A stretch of 64,000 nucleotides of DNA from Corinectria fuckeliana. Lineage: Eukaryota > Ascomycota > Sordariomycetes > Hypocreales > Nectriaceae. The position numbers and the translations under genes are program-made. How positions within the stretch are numbered: position 1 is the first letter of the stretch; each line of letters opens with the position of its first letter. Shown here piece by piece: positions 12,083 through 24,731 of this stretch. Where the stretch lies: assembly GCA_019137255.1 (NCBI GenBank), contig WPDH01000043.1:51359-115358 (forward strand). Reading direction: 5' to 3'. The notes under the pieces are model-generated. The model searched no databases, was not told the DNA's origin, and saw nothing but the letters and a program-made list of their open reading frames with translations.

Positions 12083-13206
12083 TTAACATCCAACGTTGAT
12101 GGCGTTAGCGAACAAGCCGTACGTGTCGGCGTGGTTGATGTTCTGCTCGGCGGTCAAGCTCTGCAAGAAGTCGTAGCCATAGCCGCCATAGTCGGAGGTA
12201 CCCTTGATCTGGGTGAGGTGGGTGCTCTCGTGTAGGACCGTGGTGCCGTGTTCCTGGCCGTGACACGTTGTGGTCGACGTCTGGAGCGCGGTGAAGAACA
12301 AGTCGCAGTACGCCATGTAGTTGAGGCCAGGAACCGTGTAAGCCAGCACGCCGTCGGTGCAGGCTCCGTACACGTCGGAGCAGTAGAACTTGGCGATGCC
12401 GGAGGTCGTGGAGCCGCATTCGGCCGCGACCTTGGAGAAGACGCCGGCAACAGTGTTTCGGGTCTCAGCCGTGGCCGACTTGAAGTACTCGACCATCTTG
12501 TCGTCCGGACCGGACTGGGCCGCCTCTTGGGCTGCTTGGGCAAGCCCGGCACACCGACCGAGCGCAGCGTTGGTCGCTGCGAGCTTGGTATCGGTGCAGT
12601 CGCTCTGGACAATGCTTCGCTTCTTGCGGAAGGCCGTCTTGACCGCATAGGCCTGCACGCCGTCGACTTCGGCCTCGAGTCTGTTGGAGCGGAAGGGGAC
12701 GGAGCCGATCAAGGTCGTCGAGTTCTCCTCGGCGAAGGAGAGGGCACCGGATGACAAGATTCCGAACTTGCCGCCGGCGGAAAGATCGTGAAGCTCGGCA
12801 ATGTCGAAGTCAACCTCGATGGACTCGCCAGAGGCAATGCGTTGGAAGGCATTGTCGGTGAGTGACTCGGTGTGGATGGCGACTCGGACGCCATCAAACG
12901 GGACGGTGCCGTCTATTCAACTGGTTTCAGCAACTGCAATCTACATGAAGCTATCCTGCTGAAGAAAAACATACTGTTCGAGAACACCTGAGCCTTCTCA
13001 ACCGCCGAAGTATCAAGGAAAGTGCCAGACTTGAGGACCTTGAGATTGCTCTTCCCATTGTTGGTGATGATGGCCTTCACCTTGGAGTTACCTTGCATCT
13101 GGAGCTCGACTCCTAGCCCCGAGGACGTTCGTCTATACGCCACGGGGGCGGCCATGGGGGCGGCCACGGCCAGCGAGACGAGAGCGAGACCAGCAAGCAA
13201 CTTCAT
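12083..13206 (-). CDS. Deuterolysin, secreted zinc metalloprotease (M35)
   Basis: Secreted neutral aspzincin protease, about 353 aa, with one intron at 12974-12913 (GTATGT...AATAG). The signal peptide is MKLLAGLALVSLAVAAPMA; an in-frame ATG three codons upstream (13215) is possible, but the MKLL start gives the better signal sequence. The propeptide runs to a Kex2-type site RKKR near residues 173-176. The mature domain of about 177 residues starts SIVQSDCTDTK and has the usual cysteines. Catalytic zinc site: HESTH near residues 305-309, and the third ligand Asp in GTSDYGGYGYD near 325. All key residues are present, so it should be active. The family degrades basic proteins outside the cell and is often nutrient-controlled and expanded in pathogens of plants or insects. 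The next gene lies 2.5 kb away. Confidence 0.97.
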
Positions 13207-15703
13207 ATTGGGCAACGAAGGGGAAAAAAAAAGAGTGACTGTTAGAAGCGAATGACGAAGATGGATACTAAAAGAAACAAAAAGGTCGAAACTGAAACGA
13301 AAGGAACGGGCACAACGAGAGGACTGACGATCATTGAAGCACAGGTAGTATCAAACGTACTTATACCTCTGGTGCCTCAGACGATGGACGGGCAGGGAGG
13401 CAGCCAGGGGTGGCTGGCTATCTGCCCCCATGATGGCTTTCATCCTGGTCCTCGGGAAGGACCTAGCTCGGCGGCGCTGCTACGATGTGCGTGAGAGTCG
13501 ACCTCGGCGCTCCCCAGAAACGTCAAGCGGCTTGTGGGCCGGCGTGGTGTTCCGAGCCCTGCAATCTCCTAGTCCGCGGGATACATCGGGTGTTGGCGTG
13601 CTGGCGTTGGCGCAAGGGGGATCTGATGGTGGCTTGTCGGCCTTCACAGGGAACCTGCGAAGGGGGATCCAATCGGGGGATTTTCTGCAGCCAGGGGAAA
13701 TCCAATTTGCGCCATGGGGCAGAGGACTCGAGTCGAGGCTGAGTTGCAGGCTCGGTTGTCATGCTGGTTGCTTTCGTCTCGTCTCGAAGGCCCGAGACGC
13801 TTGGTGTAGCAGTTTCGCCGGGGTTGGGTTGTAGATGGCGCATGCACGAGAGCCTTCAAGTATAAGTACAAGGGGAGCTCTAATCCCGACCCTCGTTGAC
13901 AGACTCCAGTGAACATAGCTCGCTCTACTATGTAAGGTTGTACTACATAAAGTCAAACCAACGGCCCAAATTAGCCTTGTTGTTTAAAGAATCGCCCGCA
14001 TATTCTTTTTATTCCGATGTCGAAGTCCTGCAAGATGAATGGTGGAAGCTGAAATTAGAGCACGTCCCGTATACATTGCTTGAACGCTGCCTGCCCTGTT
14101 CAGGTAGTACGTCCAGCGCAGTCGGCCGGGAAGGATTTGAAAATCAACGGCTTGTTAAGGTGAAGCACTTCCACCTCAAAAGTACGGGAGCTAGTGTTTG
14201 AGATATGGCATTCTATACCGACTAACACGTCGACAGCAGAGTGCGCTGGGGGGGATTGTGGATGCTCACCAGGCGCATTGTGCATGGATGAGGCAAGGGT
14301 TCCTGCTGAAGGGCCAACGCAAGAAACATGCATGTAAGGTTATCGTCGATATGTTGATGCTAGAAGTGAAATAATGCTGTGCTTATTCTCATCTTTAGGT
14401 AGCTAGAGGCGATCACAGAAGTGGACAACCTTAACACAAACAAGGCTGTGGAACGTTACCGATTCGTGGTTTCAGCCATCACCGCTCTCACCGAGATCAG
14501 TGACACAGAAGCTGTCAAAATCACACGGTACCGATGAAATCTCCTCGTCCGTCGAAATTTCAACGATTAACTTGAGTCCCCTATCTGAGAACGCCAAGAG
14601 AACATGTCCCCGTGTGTCGCCTGCCCCGTCGAACAACATAACATCTTAACTAATTCCTTCCGGAGCATCTCCCAATCGAGAAACGCGGCCCCGAGGAAAG
14701 CCAACGACGGCGGGTCGTCATGGGTACCGCATCGGAGTTGCTCATCGTCCAGGGCTAGAGGAGCAAGGCCAATCGTATTACCCACAATCACCTCTCTTGG
14801 ACATATTTCGGGTGGGTTTATCAATGACCAACAATTCTGTGGTGAATCTAGTCTTCCCTCGAGCGCAAACCTGAAGTACAGGACTCAAAGATATTGGACC
14901 TAGGATGCAGATGATCCTCGTGCCAACTACGATAACGATGGCTTTTGTAGAATGGAGTACGTTGACAGTTTGCCATCCACTAACCACCGACCACCAATGC
15001 AACGACAGTGGGATGCCAACTCATGATCTCAGCTTCGAATTGATTAACAACCAGAGAGCGGAACTGGATGCCTCCGAGTTGAGTCGTGGTGGTTGCCCAA
15101 AGAGGAGATGCCCGCCGCGGATGTGGATGAGTCTAGCGAACCATTCATTGACTGCAATCTCGAGATGCGACTGCATCAATTGCAATATCTCTTAATATAC
15201 TTGAAGAATTTTAGGCGTCGACGGCTTGTTCTGCACGTTTTTCAACACGCGACGTTCACATCAGCACCCTCGAGAAACCCTGCTACAGCTTGGACTGGGT
15301 TGAGTGTACTGACTGACATGCACGCTGGCGTTTCAGAGCGTCAACCCTAGCTGATCTCCGTTTCTGATACATTGGCATCGAGCGAGACTTGAAACGGGTC
15401 AATCAGGGGGTTCCGATCTTTACAGCACAAGTCATACACGTGCGTTCGAGACCTTTGTGAGCCGACGACGGTGGCTTCTCAGCGGCTGACACAATTCCCT
15501 ACTTTCATCTCGCTAACACCTTCTTGGGTTCACGTTTAAAGCTACCATCAACGACCGACCGCTCGATTGCGTCCTCAGCTCCGCCTGTCCAACCAACACA
15601 TGAATCCACTTCTTTTGCCAACTTCACCGTGTCTAGAAGCATTCAGTCACCTAGCTAGTCCGCTCGAATCCATCCCCATATCATCTCCACTGTTATTGAA
15701 CCG
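13207..15703. other. Intergenic, 2.5 kb, no gene seen
   Basis: Divergent upstream DNA between the deuterolysin gene and the membrane-anchored protein gene. Frames up to 134 aa lack domains. From about 13.9 to 15.4 kb the DNA is less GC-rich than the flanking genes, but I cannot match it to a mobile element. The last 200 bases before 15704 are rich in C and T and are probably the leader of the next gene. Confidence 0.5.
13360..13365 (-). promoter_or_regulatory. Possible TATA box of the deuterolysin gene
   Basis: TATAAG on the minus strand, about 155 bp upstream of the deuterolysin start. Spacing fits a fungal TATA element with a leader of roughly 100 bases. Not proven. Confidence 0.4.
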
Positions 15704-16306
15704 ATGAGCTTCCTGCGCTCCTCCTCCACGGCGCGATTCTTCATCGGCCTGTTCGTCACCGCCGGGATATTCGCCTACTACACCCACTCAATGCCCTCGC
15801 TACTTCGGATGGACGACGAGCCCGCACCCGGCCCCATCGCGGGCATCGACGTATCCCTGCAGCAAAAGAGCACGTCGCCACCGACCATCATCGTCCAAGT
15901 GACCAACACCAACAGCGGCCCCGTGACCTTCCTCTCTTACGCCTCCCCGCTGGACGGGCTGGTGCTGCAACTCGGCCTGCTGTCCATTACGCCCGACGGT
16001 GCAAACGCACCTCTTGAGATCCCCGCGCTCGAGGTGCAGAGGAAGTGGCCGCCGGATGCGGAGTCGCTCATCAGTTTTGCACCGGGAGAGGCCCAGCAGC
16101 AGGAAATCCTGCTGAAGGAGCAGGTTGTATCGCCGAAGAGCGTGGGCGCCAAGGCGACGGTGCAGTTGAAGGGCAAATGGCAGGCCGTGTGGGGTAAGGC
16201 GAAAGAGGATATTAGTAAGGAGGCTTTAGAGAAAGCTGGTCTTGATGAGGATGCTTATTCGGGGGTATTCTTGTCAAATGAGCTGGAAATTGAGGTCACT
16301 GTTTAG
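15704..16306 (+). CDS. Membrane-anchored conserved fungal protein with Ig-like domain
   Basis: Single-exon gene, 200 aa. It starts MSFLRSSSTARFFIGLFVTA, with one hydrophobic N-terminal span at about residues 12-28 that could be a signal anchor. The rest forms a beta-rich domain: IAGIDVSLQQKSTSPPTIIV, QVTNTNSGPVTFLSYASPLD, LVLQLGLLSITP, and a later LKGKWQAVWG. I recognise the pattern (x-STSPPT-x, N-T-N, SPLD...L.L.L.S.T) as a common uncharacterised fungal family whose members are usually predicted secreted. The domain resembles the propeptide region of deuterolysins in length and strand pattern, but I see no catalytic motif. Function unknown. Confidence 0.8.
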   Translation: MSFLRSSSTARFFIGLFVTAGIFAYYTHSMPSLLRMDDEPAPGPIAGIDVSLQQKSTSPPTIIVQVTNTNSGPVTFLSYASPLDGLVLQLGLLSITPDGANAPLEIPALEVQRKWPPDAESLISFAPGEAQQQEILLKEQVVSPKSVGAKATVQLKGKWQAVWGKAKEDISKEALEKAGLDEDAYSGVFLSNELEIEVTV

Positions 16307-18968
16307 CTGTTCAAGTCTTTGTGAGCCGAATTCTGGGTGGCTATGGCAATGTACCGGCGAGTATATAAGGAAATGTTCGAAAGACGAGACTCTGTCGTTC
16401 AAAATAGAAGCAAAGTAAGTTGTTCCATTAAATTACTTATTACTATATCATGCTACATATGGGCTTGAGATATCATTTCGGGACAGGCTATTTTCACGAT
16501 AAACATATAGTCCTCTGTAGACTTGAATGTTAACATACTAGTTTAGCTGTATGGAGTCCTTTAATGCTGACGATCAAATTGCACGGTGGTGTTTAGTCCG
16601 TTGCGTGTAGTCTGTCGTTTGCGATGTGCCGTTGATAGAAGTGACGTATTGTCGAGACGAAATGTGAATGAGAGTTACTATGGCCTTCAATTAACAATTG
16701 ATAATCGTTAAACCCCTTCTGTGATGGTCTTGCCTCTAATACATCCTGACTGATGCATCTTCTCCTAGTGTATCGTGTCTTGTTCTAGTCAAGAGTGACT
16801 GATCAAGTCACCTTCAGTTGCTGAGATTTTCCCAGGCAGTTTGTTAGATCAAAGAGTGTCCGAAATTCACATTGGTTCTATACTAGAGTAAATAGGGCTT
16901 ATTCAGCTAGGCTTAGTTGCATCTGAGGATAGTAGACAGAGTATGAGTTCAGCGTAGCCGTTACGTGGTCTATCTAGCTAGTTCGATATGTTTCCAGGCT
17001 ACATACTACATGATAATATTGTTTATGCGAAGAAGCACAGGGACCGCACTTCTATTTTGGCTACCATCAACGGCCGAGTGGGGATACAGTATTCATGCAA
17101 GGAGTTCGCAGCAACCACGCGAGTTGATTTATGTCAATTTCGCACGAGGTTATAAGGCCAGGACCGTTGAGCTTGCGATACTCGCCCGTTGCTATGGGTG
17201 ACAAGCGTAAGCCAAAGCGACAAGACCAACGAATTGACCGGACGATAATGATGATCAGAATGTGCGGCGTTACCACGATAAGCCAGGGCTTGACGCAGCA
17301 GACAGCTCTTAGTGAATGTGGGAAATGGTCAAGTTAGCGAGAGGGGGAATCGGCAAAGGTATACGAAGTAGCTATGACAGCAAGTAAGGGAAGCCAATCT
17401 AGACGATAGGCCTAACAGAACAAGCCGAACGAGGAGGCGCCAAATGTCACTGTCTCACTCAGCCACGGCGCAACCAAACCTATCAGAGTGACGAGTGCTT
17501 GTGACGATATGCAGCTATCACATACCCCCTACGAAGTGTACATTTGAAACCTGTAAGATGGTAGGCGACAGGGATTAAATCACGCTGGCGGGAGGCAATG
17601 ATGAAAAGTCCTAATAGAGGACGGTTTCAATGGAAGTGGAAGGTGGATGGGTACTGGGCGATCACTAAGAGGCAGACGCTATCTGCATTTTGCCACGGGT
17701 TGATTCTTGTGCTGTGTTGATTCAACCCCCAGTGGTCGTAGTAGCCTTTTGTTACTTTGCTTCTTCTTGCGTTACCGGGCTTGGTAGTATTTCAGAGCCT
17801 CGAATTGCCATTTCATGGCTCCTTTCTCACGTGCACCTAATATGTAGATTAGATATTCTGACCATCACGGCCGTCAGGCCGGAGCATGGGGTTTTACAAA
17901 GCGGTGCTCCAACTGGTGGAACGGCTCAGGGATGAGAGTGTGACGGTTTAATCACTGGGCCGAGGATTGGAGATCAGGGGTATCCAAATGTTACATACAT
18001 ACTACGTACATAGTAGTACATCCATGGCAGCCCTCAGAGTGCCTGGCCCGTGAACGTATAAGGTATTACGGTACGAGGTAGATGGCATACCTATGTTGGA
18101 CGGATGGGAATATTGCATCGAAATCACCGGACTGCCCTTGAAAGGACCTCGACAGCTACTATGTACTCCTGGTGGATATCTTCAGGGGAATAAGCCAGCA
18201 AGACACTGTCTCAAGTCACGATTGATGGCTTCCGTCAAATCGTCCAGACTCTCAGGGATGAGATGAGATGAACAGGGAGTCGTTCCAATGGCGGACTAGC
18301 AACCAGGTTTCACGGCCCCAGTGCTACCCAAACCAACCTTAGGCAGCGGGGGAGCACCGGCCCTGGATAGCGCTAAGGCCGCTGTAGATTTAGCCAACGT
18401 CCCGCTAAGACGTAGACGAGACCCGCTAAACCCTGAGCCCTTGGGGCTTGGGCTGCTAGCGAACCCCACGTGATGTTTACCTGGGAACGTCTCGGGAGAT
18501 GGACGGCGGCTTTTGCTGAAGAACGACGGGGGAGGCCAACTTTAAGCCCCTGTGTGTCACGGTAGCGAAGGGGGTTGAAAGATTGCGAATTCCTCCGGCA
18601 GAATTCCTTGCCGTGATACTTTGCTGCTTCCCTTTTGCCTTCGCTTTCGAACTTCGACACCTTAGCTGGGGCTGTTAGCAACTCTGTCTAGTTCCCGCTT
18701 GCTAACTGACTCGTTCCCGTCTTTTTGGAGGCTTGATTTGGTGTTCCCGTCTACCTGCCAACGCTAAGACACACAAGAAACACACGGCAGGCGGCGCCCC
18801 TCCCCCAAGACTAAACAACCAGTCCATTCCTCCCGTCTCCTCGTGGGAATCCGTGCCCTCGAGCACTGTGACCCAACTCCCTGTCACCCTCAATCCCCTC
18901 CGGACACACCAGGACACGACACCCGCCAGTGTCGTTGCGTGGCGCGGCACCGTCGTGACTGCTTTAGC
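16307..18968. other. Intergenic, 2.7 kb, no gene seen
   Basis: Spacer of moderate GC with many stops in all frames. It contains a TACGAAGTA element at 17362-17370 and a palindrome-rich patch of TAC/GTA steps near 17998-18022. The final 250 bases are C/T-rich and are probably the leader of the LRR gene. No motif-bearing frame was found. Confidence 0.5.
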
Positions 18969-21900
18969 ATGGACGAAACCTCCCAGAAGCGCACGAGCGC
19001 CATTCCACGATTCTCGAAGCTCCCCAGACCCCAGTCTGGCATTCCCAAACCAGCTACGACTCTTCCCCAGCCATCCTCGGCGACCCGGCCATCCTCTTCC
19101 TCGACGACCCGACCAGCACCGACGATCCGTCCTCAACCTTCGAGAGAGAGCCTAGGTGGAGAGTTACGGAATCCACGGCTACGACCTTCTTTGTCTCGAG
19201 ACCAGCTCCGCAGTAGTATTGGCGGCGCCGGAGAGCTACGGAATCCACGGCTACGGTCAACTGCGTCGCGAGACCAACTAAACGCAGCCACTAGGCGGAC
19301 TTCGCTCGCCGCCAAACCCCCGGCCCAATTGCAAACCCCTAGACTCGGCACCTCTCGAGTTCCTTCTACTCCGCAACGAACTACGAGCACCATCGATGAG
19401 CAGTCGACAACGCCTCCTTTCGACCCGCCTGGCGAGGCACTGGCTCCGGAGACAGACGGCCACATATTCCGACGCCGGCTGACCCTGACACGAAGGCCGT
19501 CGGAGGTCTTCACCACCTCGCCGCTACCGGACCTCGGTCTGGCCTTTGATAATGCAGACCAATCTAGGCCAACGACCTCGTCGACTGACGACAGCGGCGC
19601 TCCCGACCCCTACGCTACCCTCAAGCCTCGCTCCAGCAAACCGAGGCCCTCGCTGTCTGAGCGGACAGTGGAAACATTGGCCCAGATCCCCTCGTCCCCA
19701 GCGAATGGTAGGAAGTCCTCGACGTTCTTCGACCAAGGTAGACCACAATCCCGCGCCGACAGCAGGCCGAGATCAAGAGCTGGTAGCACCAGTTCTCGTC
19801 CCGGATCGAGCTATACTTCGGATGGGTCAGTCAGGTATCCTTCGACAGCTGGAAGCCGGCCTGGATCAAGCTCTGGCCAGCTTGACATGGGCTTCTCGAA
19901 CTTCCGTGCTTCTACCAACTCATACAAGCCCCCGTTGACCACAATCAGCGGAACGCCTCATAAGAGAGCTTCGGGCTTCCAGGTGGCCAAGACCCCCAAT
20001 GGCCGAATGCCTCCTCCTCGTGCTGGCTGGTCTTCTTCCTCAAAGTTGCCATCCTTGCCCGATGGCAGGAGTCCTAGCCCGGTAAAGACTGCAATGTTAC
20101 CCCCGCCCAGGGCTGGCTCCAAGACAGTAGCTGCTCGGCCCCTCAAGACGAGAGCCTCAGTCAACGGCCTCTTCAAGAAGCCTTCCCTCCCGGCTCTTGA
20201 TAGAGCCGCACTCCAAAGTGGATCTCCTCGCAAGTCTGGCAACTCCTCAATTACCTCCTGGGATGGCACTATCCCGTTTAGTGCTTCGCCAACGACCTCC
20301 AACACTGCTACGACTCCTGACTCTGCCGAACCAACGACGCCCTCTTCTAGCCGAAAATCTTCGAACGCACTTCGCGAACAAATTGCCAAAGCCAAGGCAG
20401 CCAAAAGGGCTCAGATGCGACTGACTTCCGATGCCCCCGTAAAAATCGAACAGCAAAAGTCCCCAATCATTCCATCCGATGACGGCTTTGACTTTGGTGT
20501 GAGCAACGTTGATCCTGTTGATCCTTTTAATCAACACCGAGGGGACAGCCCCAAGAAAAAGGTACTCCAGCAACGTGTTGCTGCGGGGAGAACTACTGGA
20601 CGATTGAACATTGCCGCCTTGGAGCTGAAGGAGATCCCCATGGAAGTGATGAAGATGTACGACCTGGAGAGCATCGGTACCTATGATGGGAGCTGGGCCG
20701 AGAGCGTCGACTTGACCAGGTTCGTTGCTGCGGACAATGAGCTAGAAGAGCTGGATGAGTTCATCTTCCCCGATACCAACCCGGAGTTGTTTGATGACGC
20801 ACAGGCGAGTCAAGGCAACATATTTGGCGGCCTAGAGACCTTGGACATGCATGGAAATCTCCTCGTTGGTGTGCCCTTGGGTCTGAGAAGGCTAACGTCC
20901 CTGACCTCTCTAAACCTGGTATGTGATTCTTAGTCGCGCTCGTTGAAAGCCCGCTAACGACGCCATAGTCGTCAAACCGCCTCACCAACAACAGCATCGA
21001 CACCATCGCGCAGATTAGTTCACTGCGGGATCTCAAACTTGCGAAAAACTTGTTCTTCGGGCCCCTCAACTCGAATCTCGCCAACCTTACCGAACTCGAG
21101 ATTCTTGATGTCCACGGAAATAACATTTCCGCATTACCTCGAAAGATGGAGAACATGACGCGACTCCGAATACTCAACTTGAGTGAGAACAGCTTCGAGT
21201 CGTTGCCGTTCGATGTTCTTGCCATGCTGCCGTTGACAGAACTCATCGTGAAGAGCAATAAGCTGGCGGGTACCCTCATTGAAGAGCCCATCGACAGCCT
21301 CCCCCAGCTACAGACACTAGATGCTTCGACGAATCAGTTGACAAGACTTGTTCCACTGGGCTCAGGCATTGAACTTCCGGTTGTGCACTCGCTATCGCTT
21401 TCGAGAAACCGGCTGCAGGGGCTTCCTGACATGACCTCATGGACGAGCCTTCTGACGCTCACGGTGGACGAGAACAGCATCTCTGGTATACCTAATAGTT
21501 TTCTCAGTCTTGAGAAGCTCCGACACGCCGACTTCTCCAGCAACGACATCAGAGTGGTTCCTCCCGAGATCTCTAGGATGGAGAACCTGTCAATGATTAG
21601 GCTGAGTGGCAACCCTCTTCGTGACAGGAAATTTCTCTCCATCACCACGGAGGACCTCAAGGAGATCCTAGCTGGGAGACTGGAGCCGCCGCCACCTTAT
21701 CAGGAGCCGGCTGCTCAGGCTGGAATCCTCGACATGCTGAGCGACGCCAAGAAATCCGAAGTCGATGCTAAGCCACCTGTACCGACTACTAGTTCGACCG
21801 GGGAAGTTAAGCATGGGGACGAGGATAGCCGGTCCGACGATGACTTCGCCACACCACCGCAAAGCCCATCACGGTCTCGCTCGCACACAATGTCAAGCCG

Positions 21901-22624
21901 AAGATCGCGATCTCACACTGTCTCGACCCCGTCATGGCCTGTCAAGCCGGGTGGTATCCTGGATCGATCGCGGACCGAGTCGTCATCGCTGCATCCCGTG
22001 GTGTGCTCCCAGATCGCGGCTGAGCACCAGGTTCGACAGGTGTTCTTGGGTAACAACCTGTTCGCCACGTTCCCAAATTCACTCAGTTTCTTTGCCGAGA
22101 CCCTGACAGCCTTGTCTCTCGCAAATAACCAGCTAGTTGGAGAGACGTATTTGACGGAGGATATTGAGCTTCCCGCTTTGAAGGAACTGAACCTAGCATC
22201 CAATCACATCACCGGCTTGGGAGCGCTAACCAAGTTCTTGCATGCACAGAAGCTTGACAAGGTGGATGCATCGCTGAACCGGCTCAACGCGCTCCCTACG
22301 GACCTCAAGGAAGCGTTCCCGAACCTTAGTGTTCTTTTGGTGGCCAACAACCACATCGTGGACCTAGAACCTGATATGATCAAAGGCTTGAAGATTGTCG
22401 ACGCCAGTAACAACGACATTGCCCACCTTAGCCCTCGCATCGGCCTTCTCGGAGGGCCAGGCGGCCTAGAGAAGCTAGATGTGATGGGCAACCGATTTAG
22501 GGTCCCACGGTGGAATGTGTTGGAGCGCGGGACGGAGTCGACGCTGCGTTGGCTACGTGGACGAGTTCCTGTCTCGGAGATGTCGTCTTGGAAGGGAGGA
22601 GAAGAAGAGCCCGAGTTAGATTGA
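18969..22624 (+). CDS. Leucine-rich-repeat protein with long disordered N-terminus
   Basis: About 1201 aa from two exons with a 50-bp intron at 20919-20968 (GTATGT...CATAG, branch GCTAAC). The start at 18969 gives MDETSQKRTSAIPRFSKLPR; a frame open further upstream has no ATG. Residues 1 to about 590 are Ser/Pro/Arg-rich and disordered, with two copies of a GELRNPRLR motif. From about 620 on there are LRRs: LETLDMHGNLLVGVP, LTSLNLSSNRLT, LEILDVHGNNISALP, LRILNLSENSFESLP and others. A charged disordered insert (SRSRSHTMSSRRSRSHTVS) splits the array at about residues 900-960. A second LRR set then runs to the end (LTALSLANNQLVGE, LKELNLASNHITGLG). It resembles fungal LRRC40-like proteins. LRR arrays bind other proteins; partners are unknown. 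The repeated SRSHT sites look like kinase targets, by inference. Confidence 0.9.
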
Positions 22625-23004
22625 GAAGGGACAGCAGGCGTTGTCTTGATTCGGGACAGCCATTTCATATTGGAAAAGCACGAGAGTTGAGGCGCATATT
22701 TTTGCACCGTATGGTTTTGATTCTCTGGTATTTATTTTATTCTTAGCTATTGTATTATTTGAGTGACCTATATACCATACTCTACCAATATACGTTATAA
22801 AGACTACGGCGGGCAGCATGCTAACCTCGTACTCTGGAGAATTGTAGCGATTATGTTCCGTATTATTACTAACTTCTAAGCGTTGCAAATATAGCAGGGC
22901 CCATCAGCAGAGGTGTTTTGGAGGAGTGCCTTGGTAGCTGACAGTAGCAATCCGGGAGGCAGTCGCTCCTCTACTTGGTAAGTTTGAAGCTGCAGGTGGA
23001 AGGA
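22625..23004. other. Intergenic, 380 bp
   Basis: AT-richer 3' flank of the LRR gene and the upstream region of the two-span orphan. No element is recognisable. Confidence 0.4.
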
Positions 23005-23649
23005 ATGATTGAAAGGATAAAAAGGCAGGAAGGTCTTGGAGATGTAGAGTTGATGCTAAACAAGATGGGAGAACCCGCATTAGACATCATCACAGCAGAA
23101 CATATCCCCAGTTCAACCATCAGGTTGCCATCATTTACCGCTTTAAAGAGAAAGCAGACACACATCCGCAGAGCAAAAAGCGTACGCCTCCGAAGCCTGC
23201 GAGGATCCGTCGACATGCTCCTCCCACTCGACGGAGCACGCCTCTCCAGAGTACGCCTCGCCAGTAGAATGGTCCCCACCTCACAGGCCATACAAGGCGA
23301 CCTACAGGGCGACCTACAGGGCGACCACGACCTCAAAAGCACGACGCCCGACCGCGCCACCATCGTCAAAGTGCTCGTGCTGGTATCGGTCTTCGGATGG
23401 GTCTTCTTCGGCGTCATGAGCATCCTGTGCATCAACGGGCGCGGCCGCGCGGGCCGCTGGGTGCCGGAGTGGTATCTGGATTCGCGCGGGTCGCGGTGGA
23501 ATCGCGCGGCGGTGGGCGTCTGGTGGGTGACGGTTGTGGTTCTGTGGCCGGTGATCCTGCCGGTTTTGGTGCTGCGGATGGGGGTTAGGGGGATGGTGAG
23601 GCACTGCCGGGGGAGGGATGTCGAGGTTGATGGGAGGGAGGAGAAGTAA
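23005..23649 (+). CDS. Hypothetical two-span membrane protein
   Basis: I do not recognise the family. The frame encodes up to 214 aa from an ATG at 23005; in-frame ATGs at 23065 and 23215 are alternatives. The C-terminal half looks truly coding: IVKVLVLVSVFGWVFFGVMS and AAVGVWWVTVVVLWPVILPV are two clear membrane spans. They are separated by a loop with RGRAGRWVPEWYLDSRGSRW, and third positions are GC-rich. A triple QGD-type repeat (QGDLQGDLQGD) precedes the first span. The N-terminal half (positions 23005-23200) has weaker codon bias and may be leader or an extra exon. The two hydrophobic segments argue against a shadow frame, although a minus-strand frame of similar length overlaps it. Confidence 0.55.
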   Translation: MIERIKRQEGLGDVELMLNKMGEPALDIITAEHIPSSTIRLPSFTALKRKQTHIRRAKSVRLRSLRGSVDMLLPLDGARLSRVRLASRMVPTSQAIQGDLQGDLQGDHDLKSTTPDRATIVKVLVLVSVFGWVFFGVMSILCINGRGRAGRWVPEWYLDSRGSRWNRAAVGVWWVTVVVLWPVILPVLVLRMGVRGMVRHCRGRDVEVDGREEK

Positions 23650-24731
23650 GCGGGTGGGGTGGCGCTCGGGGAGGTCTTCAAAGGATCGTGAGAAGAAAGG
23701 GTTGGTGTCGTTGGTGTTCTGGAGGGTCATGGGCGCATGGGAGTGAGACTGATGGACGTGGATTAACGATATGTCACGCATAGACTAACAGCACGACTAC
23801 TACTATTGACCGAGATACGACGCATACGCTTATTAGTCGGCGAAACAGAACAAATGCAATCATTCATTGACTTTGAGGGTGCTGGTTAGCCAGCCTTTTA
23901 TCTGGTCTTCCGTTCAGTGCCTAACTTACATAGGACTGCCCACTGCGTATGTCGCATAGAAATTTCAACAGGAACACCATGACTAGCGCCGGCTATAGAG
24001 AACGAGACTTGCAACTCATGGGGAGATATTCAACGACCGGGGGCGATCTCGCTCACCGAGCCTCACCGGCGGCCAGCGATCGTCCCAACCTCGCTGACCT
24101 TGCACCGGGTTGGGAATAGTGGGTTTCCGACCGCGAACCTAGTCGGCCAGCCTCCTAGATTCTGATTGGCCAAAAGTACTAGCTCGCGCTTCCATCCCGC
24201 AAGGGGGCAGGTACGCACACGGAAAAACTGCCCTTCCTCGTTCCCAGGGCCGCTTCAAGGCCGCAGTGTCTCTCTCCTCCTCCACCAAACCCGCGACACC
24301 AAAGGCGCCGTCAATATCGATGCTGAGGCAGTGCTACTTCTGCTCGCCCTTTCTTCTTTCTCCCGCTCCTCGCATCCCCTACTGTGCATTCAAACAATCG
24401 CGCTTGCGAAATAAATCCACGGCCCGCTTGTTTGTTTTTGTTGTTGCTTTTGCATGTCCCATGTCCACCCGTGCCACAGCGCGTGTGCCATCCTGACCAA
24501 TTCCGCCCAGCCACGACGACGTCAGGGACCCATCGAACGCGACTTTGGCGACGGGCTCGGAACACGACAAACAAACGAAATCTTACGCTTGTCTGCGCCT
24601 GACTTAATACCTGACGCCGGCGTTGATCTTGCCGACGTCGACTGAGGAGCTGAACCATCGAAGTCCGACCTTCCTCCCCCCCTGAGCAGCTACCCGACCT
24701 TCACGCTCCGCCGCTCGTTGATCAATTCACG
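23650..24731. other. Intergenic, 1.1 kb
   Basis: Holds the promoter and C/T-rich leader of the coiled-coil gene at the right side. No gene is supportable; short arginine-rich frames overlap on both strands. Confidence 0.5.

Noticed and set aside
22971..23681. 236-aa minus-strand frame opposite the two-span orphan
   Set aside because: Arg/Thr/Pro-rich, no spans or domain; the plus-strand reading has two clear membrane segments and is more credible.
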